Shown here: piece after piece, positions 18,024 through 26,781 of the stretch | Position numbering within the stretch: the stretch's first letter is position 1 | How the letters are laid out: the number at the start of each line of letters is the position of its first letter | DNA from: Rhizobium lentis | Lineage (GTDB): Bacteria > Pseudomonadota > Alphaproteobacteria > Rhizobiales > Rhizobiaceae | DNA length: 64,000 bases | NCBI RefSeq assembly: GCF_014200175.1 | Contig: NZ_JACHBD010000007.1 | Span: 186,001-250,000, forward strand | Reading direction: 5' to 3' | Notes under the pieces: generated by a model | Told to the model about the DNA's origin: nothing | Database searches by the model: none | What the model saw: the letters and a program-made list of their open reading frames with translations, nothing else | Program-made: the position numbers and the translations under genes

Positions 18024-18908
18024 TTATTCATTTGCCTTTTTACGAATCAAACCCTCCTGGGCGACCGAGGCGATGAGCAGTCCCGACCGGGTAAACAGGC
18101 TCCCGCGTGTCAGCCCCCTGGCGCCGGAAGCCGACGGGCTATCCTGCGTGTAGAGCAGCCAGTCGTCGAGCTTGCAGGGCCGATGGAACCACATGGAGTG
18201 ATCGAGGCTCGCCACCTGCAGGCTCTGATCGAAGATCGACGTACCATGCGCATAAAGCGACGTGTCGAGCAGCGTCATGTCGGAGAGATAGGCAAGGACT
18301 GCCGCCTGATAGCGCCGATCTTCGGGAACCGCCCCGGTGGCCCGCACCCAGACGTCCTGCCTGGGATCGAGCTTCCTGTCGGAGAAATAATGGGTCAGCG
18401 AGACAGGGCGGATCTCGATCGGCCGCTCGCGCTGCCAGTATGCCCGGATCGCCTCCGACGCATGCGCGAGATATTGTTCCTTGATCTGCTGCTCGCCGAG
18501 CAGCGCCTCCGGCATCTGCACCTCGGGCATGGCGATCTGGTGGTCGAAGCCCGGCTCTTCCAGCTGGAAAGAGGCCGACAGCGCGAAGATCGCCCTGCCG
18601 TGCTGGATCGCGACGACACGCCTGGTATTGAAGCTCGATCCGTCGCGGATCCGCTCCACCTGATAGATGATCGGCACTGCGGGATCGCCGGGCCGCATGA
18701 AATAGGCATGCAGCGAATGGACGAAACGCTCAGCCTCGATGGTGCGCTGCGCCGCCATCAGCGCCTGGCCGATCACCTGCCCGCCGAAGACCCGCTGCCA
18801 GCCGGCCTGAGGACTGCGGCCGCGGAAGATGTCGACCTCGATCGGCTCCAGGTCGAGCGTCGCAAGCAGCCTCTCCATCGCCGAAGCCCCTGATGTTTCG
18901 CGCGTCAT
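18024..18908 (-). CDS. tesB: Acyl-CoA thioesterase II
   Basis: Double hot-dog-fold thioesterase of 294 residues that hydrolyses acyl-CoA to fatty acid and CoA. The N-terminal domain has QRVFGGQVIGQALMAAQRT and HSLHAYFMRPGDP, the C-terminal domain has YLSDMTLLDTSLYAHG and SLDHSMWFHRP, where the catalytic Asp and neighbours are expected. The start at 18908 has GGGAGG eight bases upstream. The open frame extends back antisense through the ubiH-type gene and is an artefact there. It is divergent from that gene, with only 84 bases between the starts. Confidence 0.93.
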   Translation of the reverse strand: MTRETSGASAMERLLATLDLEPIEVDIFRGRSPQAGWQRVFGGQVIGQALMAAQRTIEAERFVHSLHAYFMRPGDPAVPIIYQVERIRDGSSFNTRRVVAIQHGRAIFALSASFQLEEPGFDHQIAMPEVQMPEALLGEQQIKEQYLAHASEAIRAYWQRERPIEIRPVSLTHYFSDRKLDPRQDVWVRATGAVPEDRRYQAAVLAYLSDMTLLDTSLYAHGTSIFDQSLQVASLDHSMWFHRPCKLDDWLLYTQDSPSASGARGLTRGSLFTRSGLLIASVAQEGLIRKKANE

Positions 18909-18992
18909 TTTGTATGCCTCCCGGCGGTAGGAAGTGAAGTGGCGATGATCTATATAGATCACATCTGAGGCACAAGGGACGGGAGCGGCGTG

Positions 18993-20207
18993 ATGCTTGA
19001 TATGCTGGTTGTGGGCGCGGGCTATGTCGGCCTTTCCGCTGCCGTTGCGGTCAAGCAGGCAGCGCCGCATCTGAAAGTCTCGGTGGTCGAGGCCGCACCC
19101 GAGCATGCGTGGAAGAACGACACGCGCGCCTCCGCCGTCATCGCCGCCGCGGTGAAGATGCTCGAAATCTTCGGCATCTGGGAGGAGATCGAGCCGGAAG
19201 CTCAGCCGATCACCAAGATGATCGTCACCGATTCGAGAACCTCCGACCCGGTGCGCCCAGTTTTCCTCACTTTCGATGGCGAAGTGGCCGAAGGCCGGCC
19301 TTTCGCCCACATGATTCCGAACGTCGCCATGGTCGCGGCCCTGCGGGGCGCCTGCGAACGGCTCGGCATCGACATCCGCCACGGACTCGGCGCGACGGAG
19401 CTCAAAACTGAGGACAGCCATGCCACCGTCATGCTTTCGGACGGCAGCATACTGGAATCGCGGCTGGTGGTGGCCTGCGACGGTCTGCGCTCGAAGCTGC
19501 GTGATCTCGCCGGCATCAGGACCGTCACCTGGGACTACGGCCAGTCCGGCATTGTCGCGACGGTCGAGCACGAGCGGCCGCATGACGGCTGCGCCGAGGA
19601 GCATTTCCTCCCGGCCGGCCCCTTCGCCATCCTGCCGCTCAAGAACAACCGTTCTTCCCTGGTCTGGACCGAGCGCACGCATGATGCCGACCGGCTGGTC
19701 GCCGCCGACGAGCTGGTCTTCGAAGAAGAGCTGGAACGCCGTTTCGGCCACAAGCTCGGGGCGCTGAAGGTGATCGGCGACAAGCGCGCCTTTCCACTCG
19801 GCCTGACGCTTGCCCGCGCCTTCGTCGCCCCGCGTTTCGCGCTTGCCGGCGACGCCGCCCACGGCATCCATCCGATTTCAGGACAAGGCTTGAACCTCGG
19901 CTTCAAGGATGTGGCGGCGCTGGCGGAAACCGTCGTGGAAGCCGATCGTCTCGGCCTCGATATCGGTTCGATCAACATTCTCGAGCGCTATCAGACCTGG
20001 CGGCGCTTCGACACCTTCCGCATGGGCGTGACGACCGACGTGCTCAACCGGCTCTTCTCCAACGACGCGATGCCGATCCGCGTCGCCCGCGATGTCGGTC
20101 TCGGCATTGTCGACCGGCTGCCGCGCCTCAAATCCTTCTTCATCGGCCAGGCGGCCGGAACGACGGCGAAGGACAACCCCCGCCTGCTGACCGGCCAGAC
20201 GATCTAA
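18993..20207 (+). CDS. FAD-dependent ubiquinone-biosynthesis hydroxylase (UbiH/UbiF family)
   Basis: Flavoprotein monooxygenase of 404 residues that hydroxylates the ubiquinone ring precursor. The N-terminal Rossmann motif is VVGAGYVGLSAAVAV, the middle DGLRSKLRD fits the DG motif, and the C-terminal FAD-binding region reads ALAGDAAHGIHPISGQGLNLGFKD. Alphaproteobacteria often use one such enzyme (UbiL type) for more than one ring position; which position applies here is unclear. The ATG at 18993 has GGGAG seven bases before it; a GTG one codon earlier is an alternative. The stop codon lies inside a palindromic repeat. Confidence 0.9.
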   Translation: MLDMLVVGAGYVGLSAAVAVKQAAPHLKVSVVEAAPEHAWKNDTRASAVIAAAVKMLEIFGIWEEIEPEAQPITKMIVTDSRTSDPVRPVFLTFDGEVAEGRPFAHMIPNVAMVAALRGACERLGIDIRHGLGATELKTEDSHATVMLSDGSILESRLVVACDGLRSKLRDLAGIRTVTWDYGQSGIVATVEHERPHDGCAEEHFLPAGPFAILPLKNNRSSLVWTERTHDADRLVAADELVFEEELERRFGHKLGALKVIGDKRAFPLGLTLARAFVAPRFALAGDAAHGIHPISGQGLNLGFKDVAALAETVVEADRLGLDIGSINILERYQTWRRFDTFRMGVTTDVLNRLFSNDAMPIRVARDVGLGIVDRLPRLKSFFIGQAAGTTAKDNPRLLTGQTI

Positions 20208-20307
20208 AGCGCGTCGCGTCAAATATGATTCATGCGACGCGCTTTAGCCCCTCGTTTTGATGCATGTCGTTATTCCGGAACCGTTGCACGCTTCCGGGCG
20301 ACATGCA
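20205..20307. repeat. Composite palindromic repeat, module order A-B
   Basis: Module A: TAAAGCGCGTCGC (20205-20217) pairs with GCGACGCGCTTTA (20234-20246). Module B: TGCATGTCG and CCGGAA (20261-20280) pair with TTCCGG and CGACATGCA (20292-20307). The same modules occur in the order B-A at 41121-41222. This is the style of rhizobial intergenic mosaic elements. Confidence 0.75.
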
Positions 20308-20329
20308 TTAGAGACAATGATGAAAAGCG

Positions 20330-20518
20330 CTACTCGTCGAGGCGCCGCGCCTCGGACACCAGCATGATCGGGATGCCGTCGCGGATCGGATAGGCAAGGC
20401 GCGCCTTTTCCGAAACGAGCTCATTGTGCTCGCGGTCATAGGAAAGCCGGCCCTTGGAAAGCGGGCAGACCAGGAGCTCCAACAGTTTCGGATCGACGCG
20501 GCTCAGTTTTTCGTCCAT
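20330..20518 (-). CDS. Trm112-family zinc-ribbon-like protein
   Basis: Small protein of 62 residues: [20 protein letters not shown] followed by [20 protein letters not shown], the diagnostic pattern of the Trm112/UPF0434 (YcaR) family. The eukaryotic counterpart activates tRNA and protein methyltransferases; bacterial members are poorly characterised. Only one cysteine of a possible zinc site is present. It starts nine bases after the LON-domain gene ends, so the two are almost surely one operon. Confidence 0.9.
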   Translation of the reverse strand: MDEKLSRVDPKLLELLVCPLSKGRLSYDREHNELVSEKARLAYPIRDGIPIMLVSEARRLDE

Positions 20519-20527
20519 GGCCGAAGT

Positions 20528-21199
20528 TTACTGCAGAACCGTGTCGGAGTCACCGAAGACCCTCGCCAGCACGATTTCGGTAATGGCGATCAGCGTCTCG
20601 GCCCGCGTCTTCAGGTCCGGCGCCTCCAGCAGAGCCTGTTTTTCGGCCGGTCCGAAGGGCGACATCATGGCGAGCGAATTGACCAGCGTCAGATTGCTCG
20701 CCCGCTCGACGCTTTCCCAGTCGGCTTCCAGCTTGTTGGCATCGAGGTAGGCTTTGAAAGCAGTGAGCAGGGCTGTGCGATCGACCGCCTCCTCCTCGTT
20801 CTCCGCCGAGAGGTCGGCGATGAAGGGCGCGATTCGGAAGGTGCGGAAGGGATCGCTGGTCACCTTCTCCCCCAGGAGCCGGAAGCGGCAGACGCCGGTC
20901 AGCGACACGATATAGCGCCCGTCGCCGGTCTCGGCGAAGGAGGTGATTCGCCCGAGGCAACCGACGGTGGCAAGACTGGGTTCGTGCCCCTTTTCCTCAT
21001 GTTCGCCGAGCGCCGGCTGCACCATGCCGATCAGCCGGTTTCCGGCAAGCGCTGCATCCAGCATCGCCAGATAGCGCGGCTCGAAGATGTTGAGAGGAAG
21101 CTGTCCGGCCGGCAGGAGGAGGGCCCCGGGCAGCGGGAAGACGGCGATGGCATCGGGCAGATCGCCCGGCTTCAGGTATCTGGCATTACCGACTTGCAT
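20528..21199 (-). CDS. LON protease substrate-binding-domain protein
   Basis: Protein of 223 residues consisting of the N-terminal domain of Lon without ATPase or protease parts. The signature is AVFPLPGALLLPAGQLPLNIFEPRYLAML, with later GRITSFAETGDGRYIVSLTG. Stand-alone forms may recruit substrates; the role is unproven. The start was set at 21199 (MQVGNARYLKPGDLP); the ATG at 21214 is also possible, and the frame continues further upstream without support. It is between the thioredoxin/TPR gene and the Trm112-like gene on the same strand. Confidence 0.85.
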   Translation of the reverse strand: MQVGNARYLKPGDLPDAIAVFPLPGALLLPAGQLPLNIFEPRYLAMLDAALAGNRLIGMVQPALGEHEEKGHEPSLATVGCLGRITSFAETGDGRYIVSLTGVCRFRLLGEKVTSDPFRTFRIAPFIADLSAENEEEAVDRTALLTAFKAYLDANKLEADWESVERASNLTLVNSLAMMSPFGPAEKQALLEAPDLKTRAETLIAITEIVLARVFGDSDTVLQ

Positions 21200-21290
21200 G
21201 AAACCGTCCCGCATTCTTGTAAACGGGCATGCCCGTTCTGACGAGAATGTGGTGCCCCCGCCCGAAAACGCAAGGGCCGATATTCTAATC

Positions 21291-22262
21291 TTAGGAGAAC
21301 AGCATCGCCGAAAGCTTGCGGCGGGCGGCAACCGTCGCCGGATCCTTGAAACCCCAGACCTCGAAGAACTGCAGCAGCTGGCGGCGCGCGCCGTCATCGT
21401 CGAAGCCGCGGTCCTTGCGCATGATCTGAAGCAGATGTTCGGCCGCCTCGTCGCGCCGGCCTTCGACATTGAGGATCTTGGCGAGCTTCAGCCGCGTTTC
21501 GTGATCGTCAGGATTGGCAGCCAGGTCACGCTCGAGCGCTACGGGATCGCCGAGCTTGCGCGCCTCCTCGATCTGGTCGAGCTTCTTCAAGACCGCCTGG
21601 ATGCCCGCATCTCTAGCGAGTTCCTCCGGCAGATTGGACAGTGTTTCGCGCGCCCGCTGGTGCTGGTTTGCGGCGATCATGCATTCGGCCATTCCGGCAA
21701 GCGCCTTGGCATTCTCGGGATCGGCCTGCATGACGGCGCCGTAAAGCTGCGCGGCCTCGTTGAGGTTGCCGGCGGCAAGCAGTTCCGCCGCCTCCGCCAG
21801 AACGGCTTCGATTTCGGCGGCCTCATCGGCGCCGGCCGGTCCGGCGATCCGGTCGATGAACTGGGTGATCTGGCTTTCCGGCACCGCGCCCATGAAACCG
21901 TCGGCCGGGCGACCGTTGACGAAGGCGATGACGGCGGGGATAGATTGGATGCCGAGCTGGCCGGCAATCGAGGGATGGTCGTCAATGTTCATCTTGACCA
22001 GCCGAACGCGGCCCTTGGCCTCGTTGACAACCTTCTCCAGGACCGGTGTCAGCTGCTTGCACGGCCCGCACCAGGGCGCCCAGAAATCGACCAGCACCGG
22101 CTGTTTGCGCGATTCCTCGATGACGTCCTTACCGAAATTCGCCGTCGTCGTGTCGGTGACATAGCTGCCGCCCGCCGCCGGTGCAGGCTGAGCGCCGAAG
22201 CTTGTCGTTGCCGACATCTGATTTCCGAAGGAACCGTTATAGGGGTTGTTGCTGCCGCTCAT
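21291..22262 (-). CDS. cnoX: Thioredoxin-TPR co-chaperone (CnoX/YbbN)
   Basis: Fusion of 323 residues: a low-complexity Asn/Gly/Ala N-terminus, a thioredoxin domain (about 40-145) with an intact WCGPC site at residues 64-68, and a TPR-like helical C-terminal half. The layout is that of CnoX (YbbN), a holdase that passes clients to GroEL or DnaK. The E. coli protein has lost the redox pair whereas alphaproteobacterial forms keep it, as here. The start at 22262 gives MSGSNNPYNG. Likely first gene of a unit with the LON-domain and Trm112-like genes. Confidence 0.88.
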   Translation of the reverse strand: MSGSNNPYNGSFGNQMSATTSFGAQPAPAAGGSYVTDTTTANFGKDVIEESRKQPVLVDFWAPWCGPCKQLTPVLEKVVNEAKGRVRLVKMNIDDHPSIAGQLGIQSIPAVIAFVNGRPADGFMGAVPESQITQFIDRIAGPAGADEAAEIEAVLAEAAELLAAGNLNEAAQLYGAVMQADPENAKALAGMAECMIAANQHQRARETLSNLPEELARDAGIQAVLKKLDQIEEARKLGDPVALERDLAANPDDHETRLKLAKILNVEGRRDEAAEHLLQIMRKDRGFDDDGARRQLLQFFEVWGFKDPATVAARRKLSAMLFS

Positions 22263-22318
22263 AGGTATCTCCCGCCGCGCCGATCCTGCCGGCATCATTG
22301 TAGCGCTAAAATCGTATG

Positions 22319-22828
22319 TCAGGACGTCACTTTCAAGACAAGCGGCTTATGTCCGGTCGCCTCCATGAAACGGACAAGGTCGCCGCTTGCAATCGATGTG
22401 GTCGCATCGTTGGCGAGCGGATGGCAGTTGACGACCTCTTCAGCCATCAGATCGGCATCGAGCACGAAAGTGACATTTCCTGCCGTATCGTTGATCGCGC
22501 CGAAGGCGGTGACCGCGCCGGGAATGACGCCGAGATACTCCATGAGCTTCTCGGCCCTGCCGAAGGAGACCCGGCCGGAGCCGCCGATGATGGTGTGCAC
22601 CTGCTTGAGGTCGACCTCGGCATTCTCCTCAACGGTCAGGAGAAAATACCTGTCCTTCTTGTCCTTGATGAAGAGATTCTTGGTGTGGCCGCCGGGGATC
22701 TCGTCGCGCAGCGCAACCGATTCGGCCACGGTGAAAACAGGCGCGTGATCGACCGTCTTATGGGCAATGCCGAGCCCGTCGAGGAAGGCAAACAGATCGT
22801 CTTTCGTCTTGGGCATGTTTTCGGGCAT
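22319..22828 (-). CDS. Prolyl-tRNA editing protein (YbaK/PrdX family)
   Basis: Trans-editing deacylase of the INS superfamily, 169 residues, that removes wrongly attached alanine (or cysteine) from tRNA-Pro. Readable motifs are HAPVFTVAES, GGHTKNLFIKDKKDRYFL (substrate-binding Lys) and GSGRVSFGRAEKLMEYLGV, ending with the GAINDTAGNVTFVLD block. This resembles the free-standing ProXp-ala/PrdX group. The start at 22828 is not backed by a strong ribosome site; 22816 is the alternative. Sits 56 bases upstream of cnoX on the same strand. Confidence 0.88.
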   Translation of the reverse strand: MPENMPKTKDDLFAFLDGLGIAHKTVDHAPVFTVAESVALRDEIPGGHTKNLFIKDKKDRYFLLTVEENAEVDLKQVHTIIGGSGRVSFGRAEKLMEYLGVIPGAVTAFGAINDTAGNVTFVLDADLMAEEVVNCHPLANDATTSIASGDLVRFMEATGHKPLVLKVTS

Positions 22829-22989
22829 CAGGCAATCCGTTGGTAGCGATGAAAAGCGAGGCGTCCTGATTAAGTCCGTCCACATCATTTGGCAATCTTC
22901 GTCACCGACGCCCTCCCCCCACATTTGCGGCCTTTCCGCCGGCCTCATGCGACCGCACGAATTTTTCTTCCTCTCTTCGTCATTTCCCT

Positions 22990-23018
22990 GTTGCATTTGA
23001 AAATCCGTTAGGCCATAT
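22990..23018 (+). promoter_or_regulatory. Predicted promoter of tRNA-Gly
   Basis: GTTGCA (22990-22995), 17 bases, CCATAT (23013-23018), near the rhizobial CTTGAC-N17-CTATAT pattern. The start would be near 23025, about 57 bases before the tRNA. Confidence 0.5.
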
Positions 23019-23081
23019 AGCGCCCGTCGCCACGAGGCGGCGCCCACGGTCCAACGACTACCCCGGACCGATGCGGATTGA

Positions 23082-23156
23082 GCGGGTGTAGCTCAGGGGT
23101 AGAGCACAACCTTGCCAAGGTTGGGGTCGAGGGTTCGAATCCCTTCGCCCGCTCCA
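23082..23156 (+). tRNA. tRNA-Gly (anticodon GCC)
   Basis: Acceptor stem GCGGGTG pairs with CGCCCGC (23146-23152). The D-arm holds the GCTCAGGGGTAGAGC pattern. The anticodon arm CAACC-TTGCCAA-GGTTG gives GCC. The T-arm has GGTTCGAATCCC, and CCA (23154-23156) is encoded. Reads GGC and GGU codons. Confidence 0.97.
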
Positions 23157-23193
23157 GTTTTCCCAGGTTCATTCCGAAGACATGATAGCAGGC

Positions 23194-23212
23194 TGTCCAT
23201 GTGACATGGACA
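23194..23212. repeat. Perfect palindrome downstream of tRNA-Gly
   Basis: TGTCCATG-TGA-CATGGACA, eight-base arms. No T-run follows, so it looks more like a protein-binding dyad or an attachment-type sequence than a terminator. Confidence 0.5.
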
Positions 23213-23325
23213 ACGTCGTTCTGATGGGTCTTATGCCAAACGCTCGTCGCTGCCTGCTCTCGGCATAGGTGGCGTCAGTCACCTCATGGCGATGTCCTTT
23301 CCGTTCGTAAATCGCCATATCCGGC

Positions 23326-24756
23326 CTAACGTATCAAGCTCCAGAAGCCATGCTTCGTTCCATGTTGGCGCTTGAGCTCGGCGATATAGGCATCGTGAGG
23401 CAGGGCGCTGCCGAAATCGTCGATATGAGGCGCGAGCGAGGCGCATTCCGCCAGGTGGCGCGCGGCATGCCTGTAACGGCTGGACCGGCCGTAATCGAGA
23501 GCGAAGCCGATCATCGACCGCAGCAGCATCGTTGCCGCGAGCGGGTGCTTCTCCTGCAGCATTTCGGCGGCCGGCGTCATCAGTTCATAAAGGTCGCCGT
23601 CCAGTTCCGCCTGGCGCCTGGAGACGAGTTTGGCTGCGTCGGCAGGTGCGGGCCAGGCGAGGAAAAAGGCCAGGGCTCGATGAACATCGGGAAAGCCGTG
23701 TGCGAAGGCGAATGCTTTCTCCTCGGCCTCGATGTCGTCGAAATCGGCGAGCTTTCGCAGGAAAGCGCGAAGGTGCTCCACGTTCAGCGACTGCTCGAAG
23801 CATTGCCATCGATACGCCTGCGCTTCCTCCCTCCGTCCGAGCGCTTCGAGCGTTTCGGCGCGGGCTTCCTGCCATTCAAAAGGCATTTCGAACCGGTGAT
23901 CGACGCCGTCCAAAATCCTCAATGCTTCCTCGGCGCGTCCGGCCAACAGCAAGCGGTCGGAAATCGCGATCGCGACCATCGGCGCCCTTAAGGTCTCTTC
24001 CGGCTGCTGGGCGATGAAGGCATCGACATCATCCTGGGCATCGGCAATTTCCTGCAAAGCCATGCGCGCCGTCAGTCGCCGATCTTTGGCATAGATCTCG
24101 TCCTGGTAGATCGGACCGCTGCCGCCCCAGCCGAGAATTTCCCGGTCGGCATCGGCGGGCTTCTCCTCCGCTTCGTTCGACCATTGCACCAGGAGGCTTT
24201 TCAAACGTTCCAGGCCTTCCTTGCCCAGCGCCGGAACCATCTCGGCGATCAGCGGGTCATATTGGCCGTAGTCATTATCCTGCAACGCAGTGAAGACCTT
24301 GTCGGCAAGGACATCGATACCGATCCCCGCGGAGCTGGCGATGACGCCGGCATCGGCGCATGCCTGATGAAACATCTCGATGAAGGCTGTGTCGTTGCTG
24401 TTGGATCGGTGGAATATCGAATCGGCAACGGCAAGGAATTGCCAGATGAGATCGAACGCTTCCTTCGGATCGTCGGCGGCCACGATGGTGACGATCGCGG
24501 ATCGTTGCGCTTCGAGGTCCGCGTTGACGGTTTTTACCTTATGCCATTCAATGACGCTCTGCGCTCGTGCAATGCTGCCGAGGCGCTTGCGGATCTCACG
24601 CGCGACCTCGGTGCTGCCCTGACTACCGGCCAGCTCCATGCGAAGCCGCCGTTTATGGGCGGCGCTGCCGGTACTGATTTCGATCAGCAGTTCGGCGAGA
24701 CGTTGTGCACCGAGAGCTTCCAAATTCTTGGCGTTGAGAGTCGTCTTTGCTGCCAT
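23326..24756 (-). CDS. DUF6880-type protein of unknown function
   Basis: Protein of 476 residues, helical throughout by sequence, with no signal peptide or membrane helix. The N-terminus KNLEALGAQRLAELLIEIS is followed by VAREIRKRL and, in the centre, repeated Glu/Ala/Leu-rich helices (EWQEARAETLEALGRREEA) that read like TPR or similar solenoid repeats. I recall this as the DUF6880 family, common in Rhizobium and Agrobacterium; no function is known. It lies 169 bases after tRNA-Gly, pointing towards it, in the most accessory-looking part of the window. Confidence 0.65.
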   Translation of the reverse strand: MAAKTTLNAKNLEALGAQRLAELLIEISTGSAAHKRRLRMELAGSQGSTEVAREIRKRLGSIARAQSVIEWHKVKTVNADLEAQRSAIVTIVAADDPKEAFDLIWQFLAVADSIFHRSNSNDTAFIEMFHQACADAGVIASSAGIGIDVLADKVFTALQDNDYGQYDPLIAEMVPALGKEGLERLKSLLVQWSNEAEEKPADADREILGWGGSGPIYQDEIYAKDRRLTARMALQEIADAQDDVDAFIAQQPEETLRAPMVAIAISDRLLLAGRAEEALRILDGVDHRFEMPFEWQEARAETLEALGRREEAQAYRWQCFEQSLNVEHLRAFLRKLADFDDIEAEEKAFAFAHGFPDVHRALAFFLAWPAPADAAKLVSRRQAELDGDLYELMTPAAEMLQEKHPLAATMLLRSMIGFALDYGRSSRYRHAARHLAECASLAPHIDDFGSALPHDAYIAELKRQHGTKHGFWSLIR

Positions 24757-24992
24757 GGGTCACCGCTGTTGTTTCGCGCCGACCCTAACCCGGTATTCAA
24801 ATCAGTCCACGGTGCCGAGGCGGGCGCAAGTATATCGTATCGCGAATTCGTATGACTTTATCGGCGGTTAGTCTCGCCGAATCATGGCCGTTAGCCAAAA
24901 AATAACGCTGCCTCGTAACGACTCCTAAAGCCCGCTTTGGCACCTTGTTGCCCATCGATATTTGCTTCCAAATTTTTCGGCTGGGGTTGGTT

Positions 24993-25235
24993 ATGAGTCA
25001 CACTAAGGACGCCTGGGTCAGCCAGCGCGCTTATTCGCTGTGGGAATCGGAAGGCCGGCCGGATGGGCGCGGGGAAAGCCATTGGGCGCAGGCGCTCAAG
25101 GAATTCGAGCAGCTGGAGCTGACGAAGGCTTCGCCCGACGGAAACGATCTCATCGAGAAGCTGAAGGCCGCCGGGCGGCTGATGCGAGTTGTGCCCCCTG
25201 CTGAGAACGGCCTGCAGCTGAAAGCGGCGCGTTAG
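24993..25235 (+). CDS. DUF2934-type small protein
   Basis: Protein of 80 residues. The segment VSQRAYSLWESEGRPDGRGESHWAQA (shown in two parts: VSQRAYSLWESEGRPD, GRGESHWAQA) matches the DUF2934 pattern of short rhizobial proteins. The function is unknown. The start at 24993 is preceded by GGGGTTGG; the longer form from 24945 would add a hydrophobic stretch and is less likely. Convergent with the GNAT pseudogene. Confidence 0.7.
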   Translation: MSHTKDAWVSQRAYSLWESEGRPDGRGESHWAQALKEFEQLELTKASPDGNDLIEKLKAAGRLMRVVPPAENGLQLKAAR

Positions 25236-25265
25236 GCGATTGCCAATTCCCGTGCGCCGAAATAG

Positions 25266-25830
25266 TCAGCGGCAATCCAGGCGCATGACCGGCCTCGTCG
25301 GCAGTCGTCTTGCGACTTCGACGAAACCGGCATCCAGAAATATCGAAAGCGTTCCGGGGTAAAGGTCGCTTGCCCCGACGCGCGGATCTGGTCGACGGGA
25401 TAGGTCTCGAGACATTCAGCCCCGTTTGCCCGGGCAAATTCGACGGCCTGTTTCAAAAGCAAACGAGACAGGCCCTGCCGCCGGAACGGTTTGCGGACGA
25501 TGAAGCAATTGATCGACCAGACCGGCCTGTCATCACCGGAGTGAAGGGTTTTGACCGGCGCAGCCGGTCGAACACCGCGCGCGGCGCCACACCGCACCAT
25601 CCGGCCGGCTCGTCGTCGTGATAGCCGAGAATGCCCGGCGGACGCGGCTAGGTGACAAGATCCCGAAACCAGCTGCGATTTCACTCACCCCATCCCGCCT
25701 TGTAATCGGCATTTGGAAGATACCAGTAGGCGCAGCGGCAATTCCGCCCCCCCACACAATCGTCGAAGATCGATTCGATATCGGTCAGGAGATCGGCAGT
25801 GGCAAGGACGAAAGAGAAGCGATCCGGCAT
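25266..25830 (-). pseudogene. GNAT acetyltransferase, degraded
   Basis: Read on the minus strand from ATG at 25830 the frame gives MPDRFSFVLATADLLTDIES and then the CRCAYWYLPNADYKAGWGE block of a GNAT family common in rhizobia. It then meets TGA (25683-25681), NRSWFRDLVT, TAG (25650-25648), GILGYHDDEPAGWCGVAPRA, a one-base shift near 25546-25554, the acetyl-CoA-binding part CFIVRKPFRRQGLSRLLLKQ in a second frame, and another shift near 25353-25358 before LSIFLDAGFVEVARRLPTR and a final TGA at 25266. With two stops and two frameshifts, no full-length product can be made. The remaining protein-like sequence between lesions suggests recent decay. Confidence 0.8.
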
Positions 25831-25893
25831 GCCGGCAAGTTATGGCGCAGGCGGGCGACCGGCAAGCGGCCGTCCTTGTGGCCTCTCCCAAAT

Positions 25894-26538
25894 CTACCGG
25901 CGGGCGGCCCATCCGAGGCCGCGCCGCAGGATCAGCGGCATGTAGGGATGGTCGAATTCGGCCGCGACATGGCCGAGAGCAGAATAGAAGATGCGGCCGG
26001 CGCCGAAATGGCGCTTGAAGACAACAGGCATCACGACATTGCGGGCCGCCGGATCGTATGCGCCGGTGAAGGTCGTGGTCGCCAGGATTTCGACGGTGGG
26101 ATCGTAATGCAGGTAATATTGCTCCGAATGGTAGTCGAAATCGGGAATGCCCTCCATGATCGGATCGTCCTGACGGCTGACCGCGACGCGGAAGTCGATA
26201 ATGTTGCCGGGATGGGCGACCCATGTGACGCCGGAGACATAGCGGAAAGGCGCGCTTTCCTTGAAGGAAGTGGCAAGCGCACCGTGATGGCCGGCAAGCC
26301 CGAGCCCGCCGCGCACCGCTTCGACCAGGCCAAGGGCATGATCCTTCTCAAGCTTTTCGCCAGTGATGATCGGCACCAGCAGATCAGCTTTCGCGAGCGT
26401 CGGAGATCCGAATATGCCGAGATCGCCGGTCACCTCGACTGCAAAGCCGACCTCGCGCAGGAGATCGGCGACGATATGGGCGCATTGCTCCGGCTCATGA
26501 CCCTGCCAGCCGCCCCAAACGACCAATGCCTTCCTCAT
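25894..26538 (-). CDS. ThuA-like domain protein
   Basis: Protein of 214 residues with the class-I glutamine-amidotransferase-like fold of ThuA. Clear blocks are MRKALVVWGGWQGHEPEQ, GLGLAGHHGALATSF, GVTWVAHPGNIIDF and the terminal FYSALGHVAAEFDHPYM. In rhizobia ThuA takes part in trehalose and sucrose/maltitol catabolism; this copy is not next to thuB or a sugar transporter, so its substrate is open. No signal peptide. Divergent from exoB across 243 bases in which I see no other gene. Confidence 0.85.
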   Translation of the reverse strand: MRKALVVWGGWQGHEPEQCAHIVADLLREVGFAVEVTGDLGIFGSPTLAKADLLVPIITGEKLEKDHALGLVEAVRGGLGLAGHHGALATSFKESAPFRYVSGVTWVAHPGNIIDFRVAVSRQDDPIMEGIPDFDYHSEQYYLHYDPTVEILATTTFTGAYDPAARNVVMPVVFKRHFGAGRIFYSALGHVAAEFDHPYMPLILRRGLGWAARR

Positions 26539-26781
26539 TCACGCGCTCCCTGGCTGATTGTGCGGACCGTTGCATCACGTGGTGTGAAAGCCCTTAAAAT
26601 GGGCCGTTATGCAAATCACGCGAATAATTCACGAATTGCCGATCCGGCACAAATCGTTACGGGGCGCCTGGCGGTTCGGAGTTGGACCGGTGTCCATTCA
26701 CGTCCGCCGCATTTCCTTCTTTTTATTGCGGCGCATCTCGTCTAGGTTTCTCCCGTCTCTCAGAAACAACAAGGGTGGTGT

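Noticed and set aside
18909..19871. N-terminal extension of the tesB open frame to 615 codons
   Set aside because: It runs antisense through the UbiH-type gene; the family N-terminus and ribosome site place the start at 18908.
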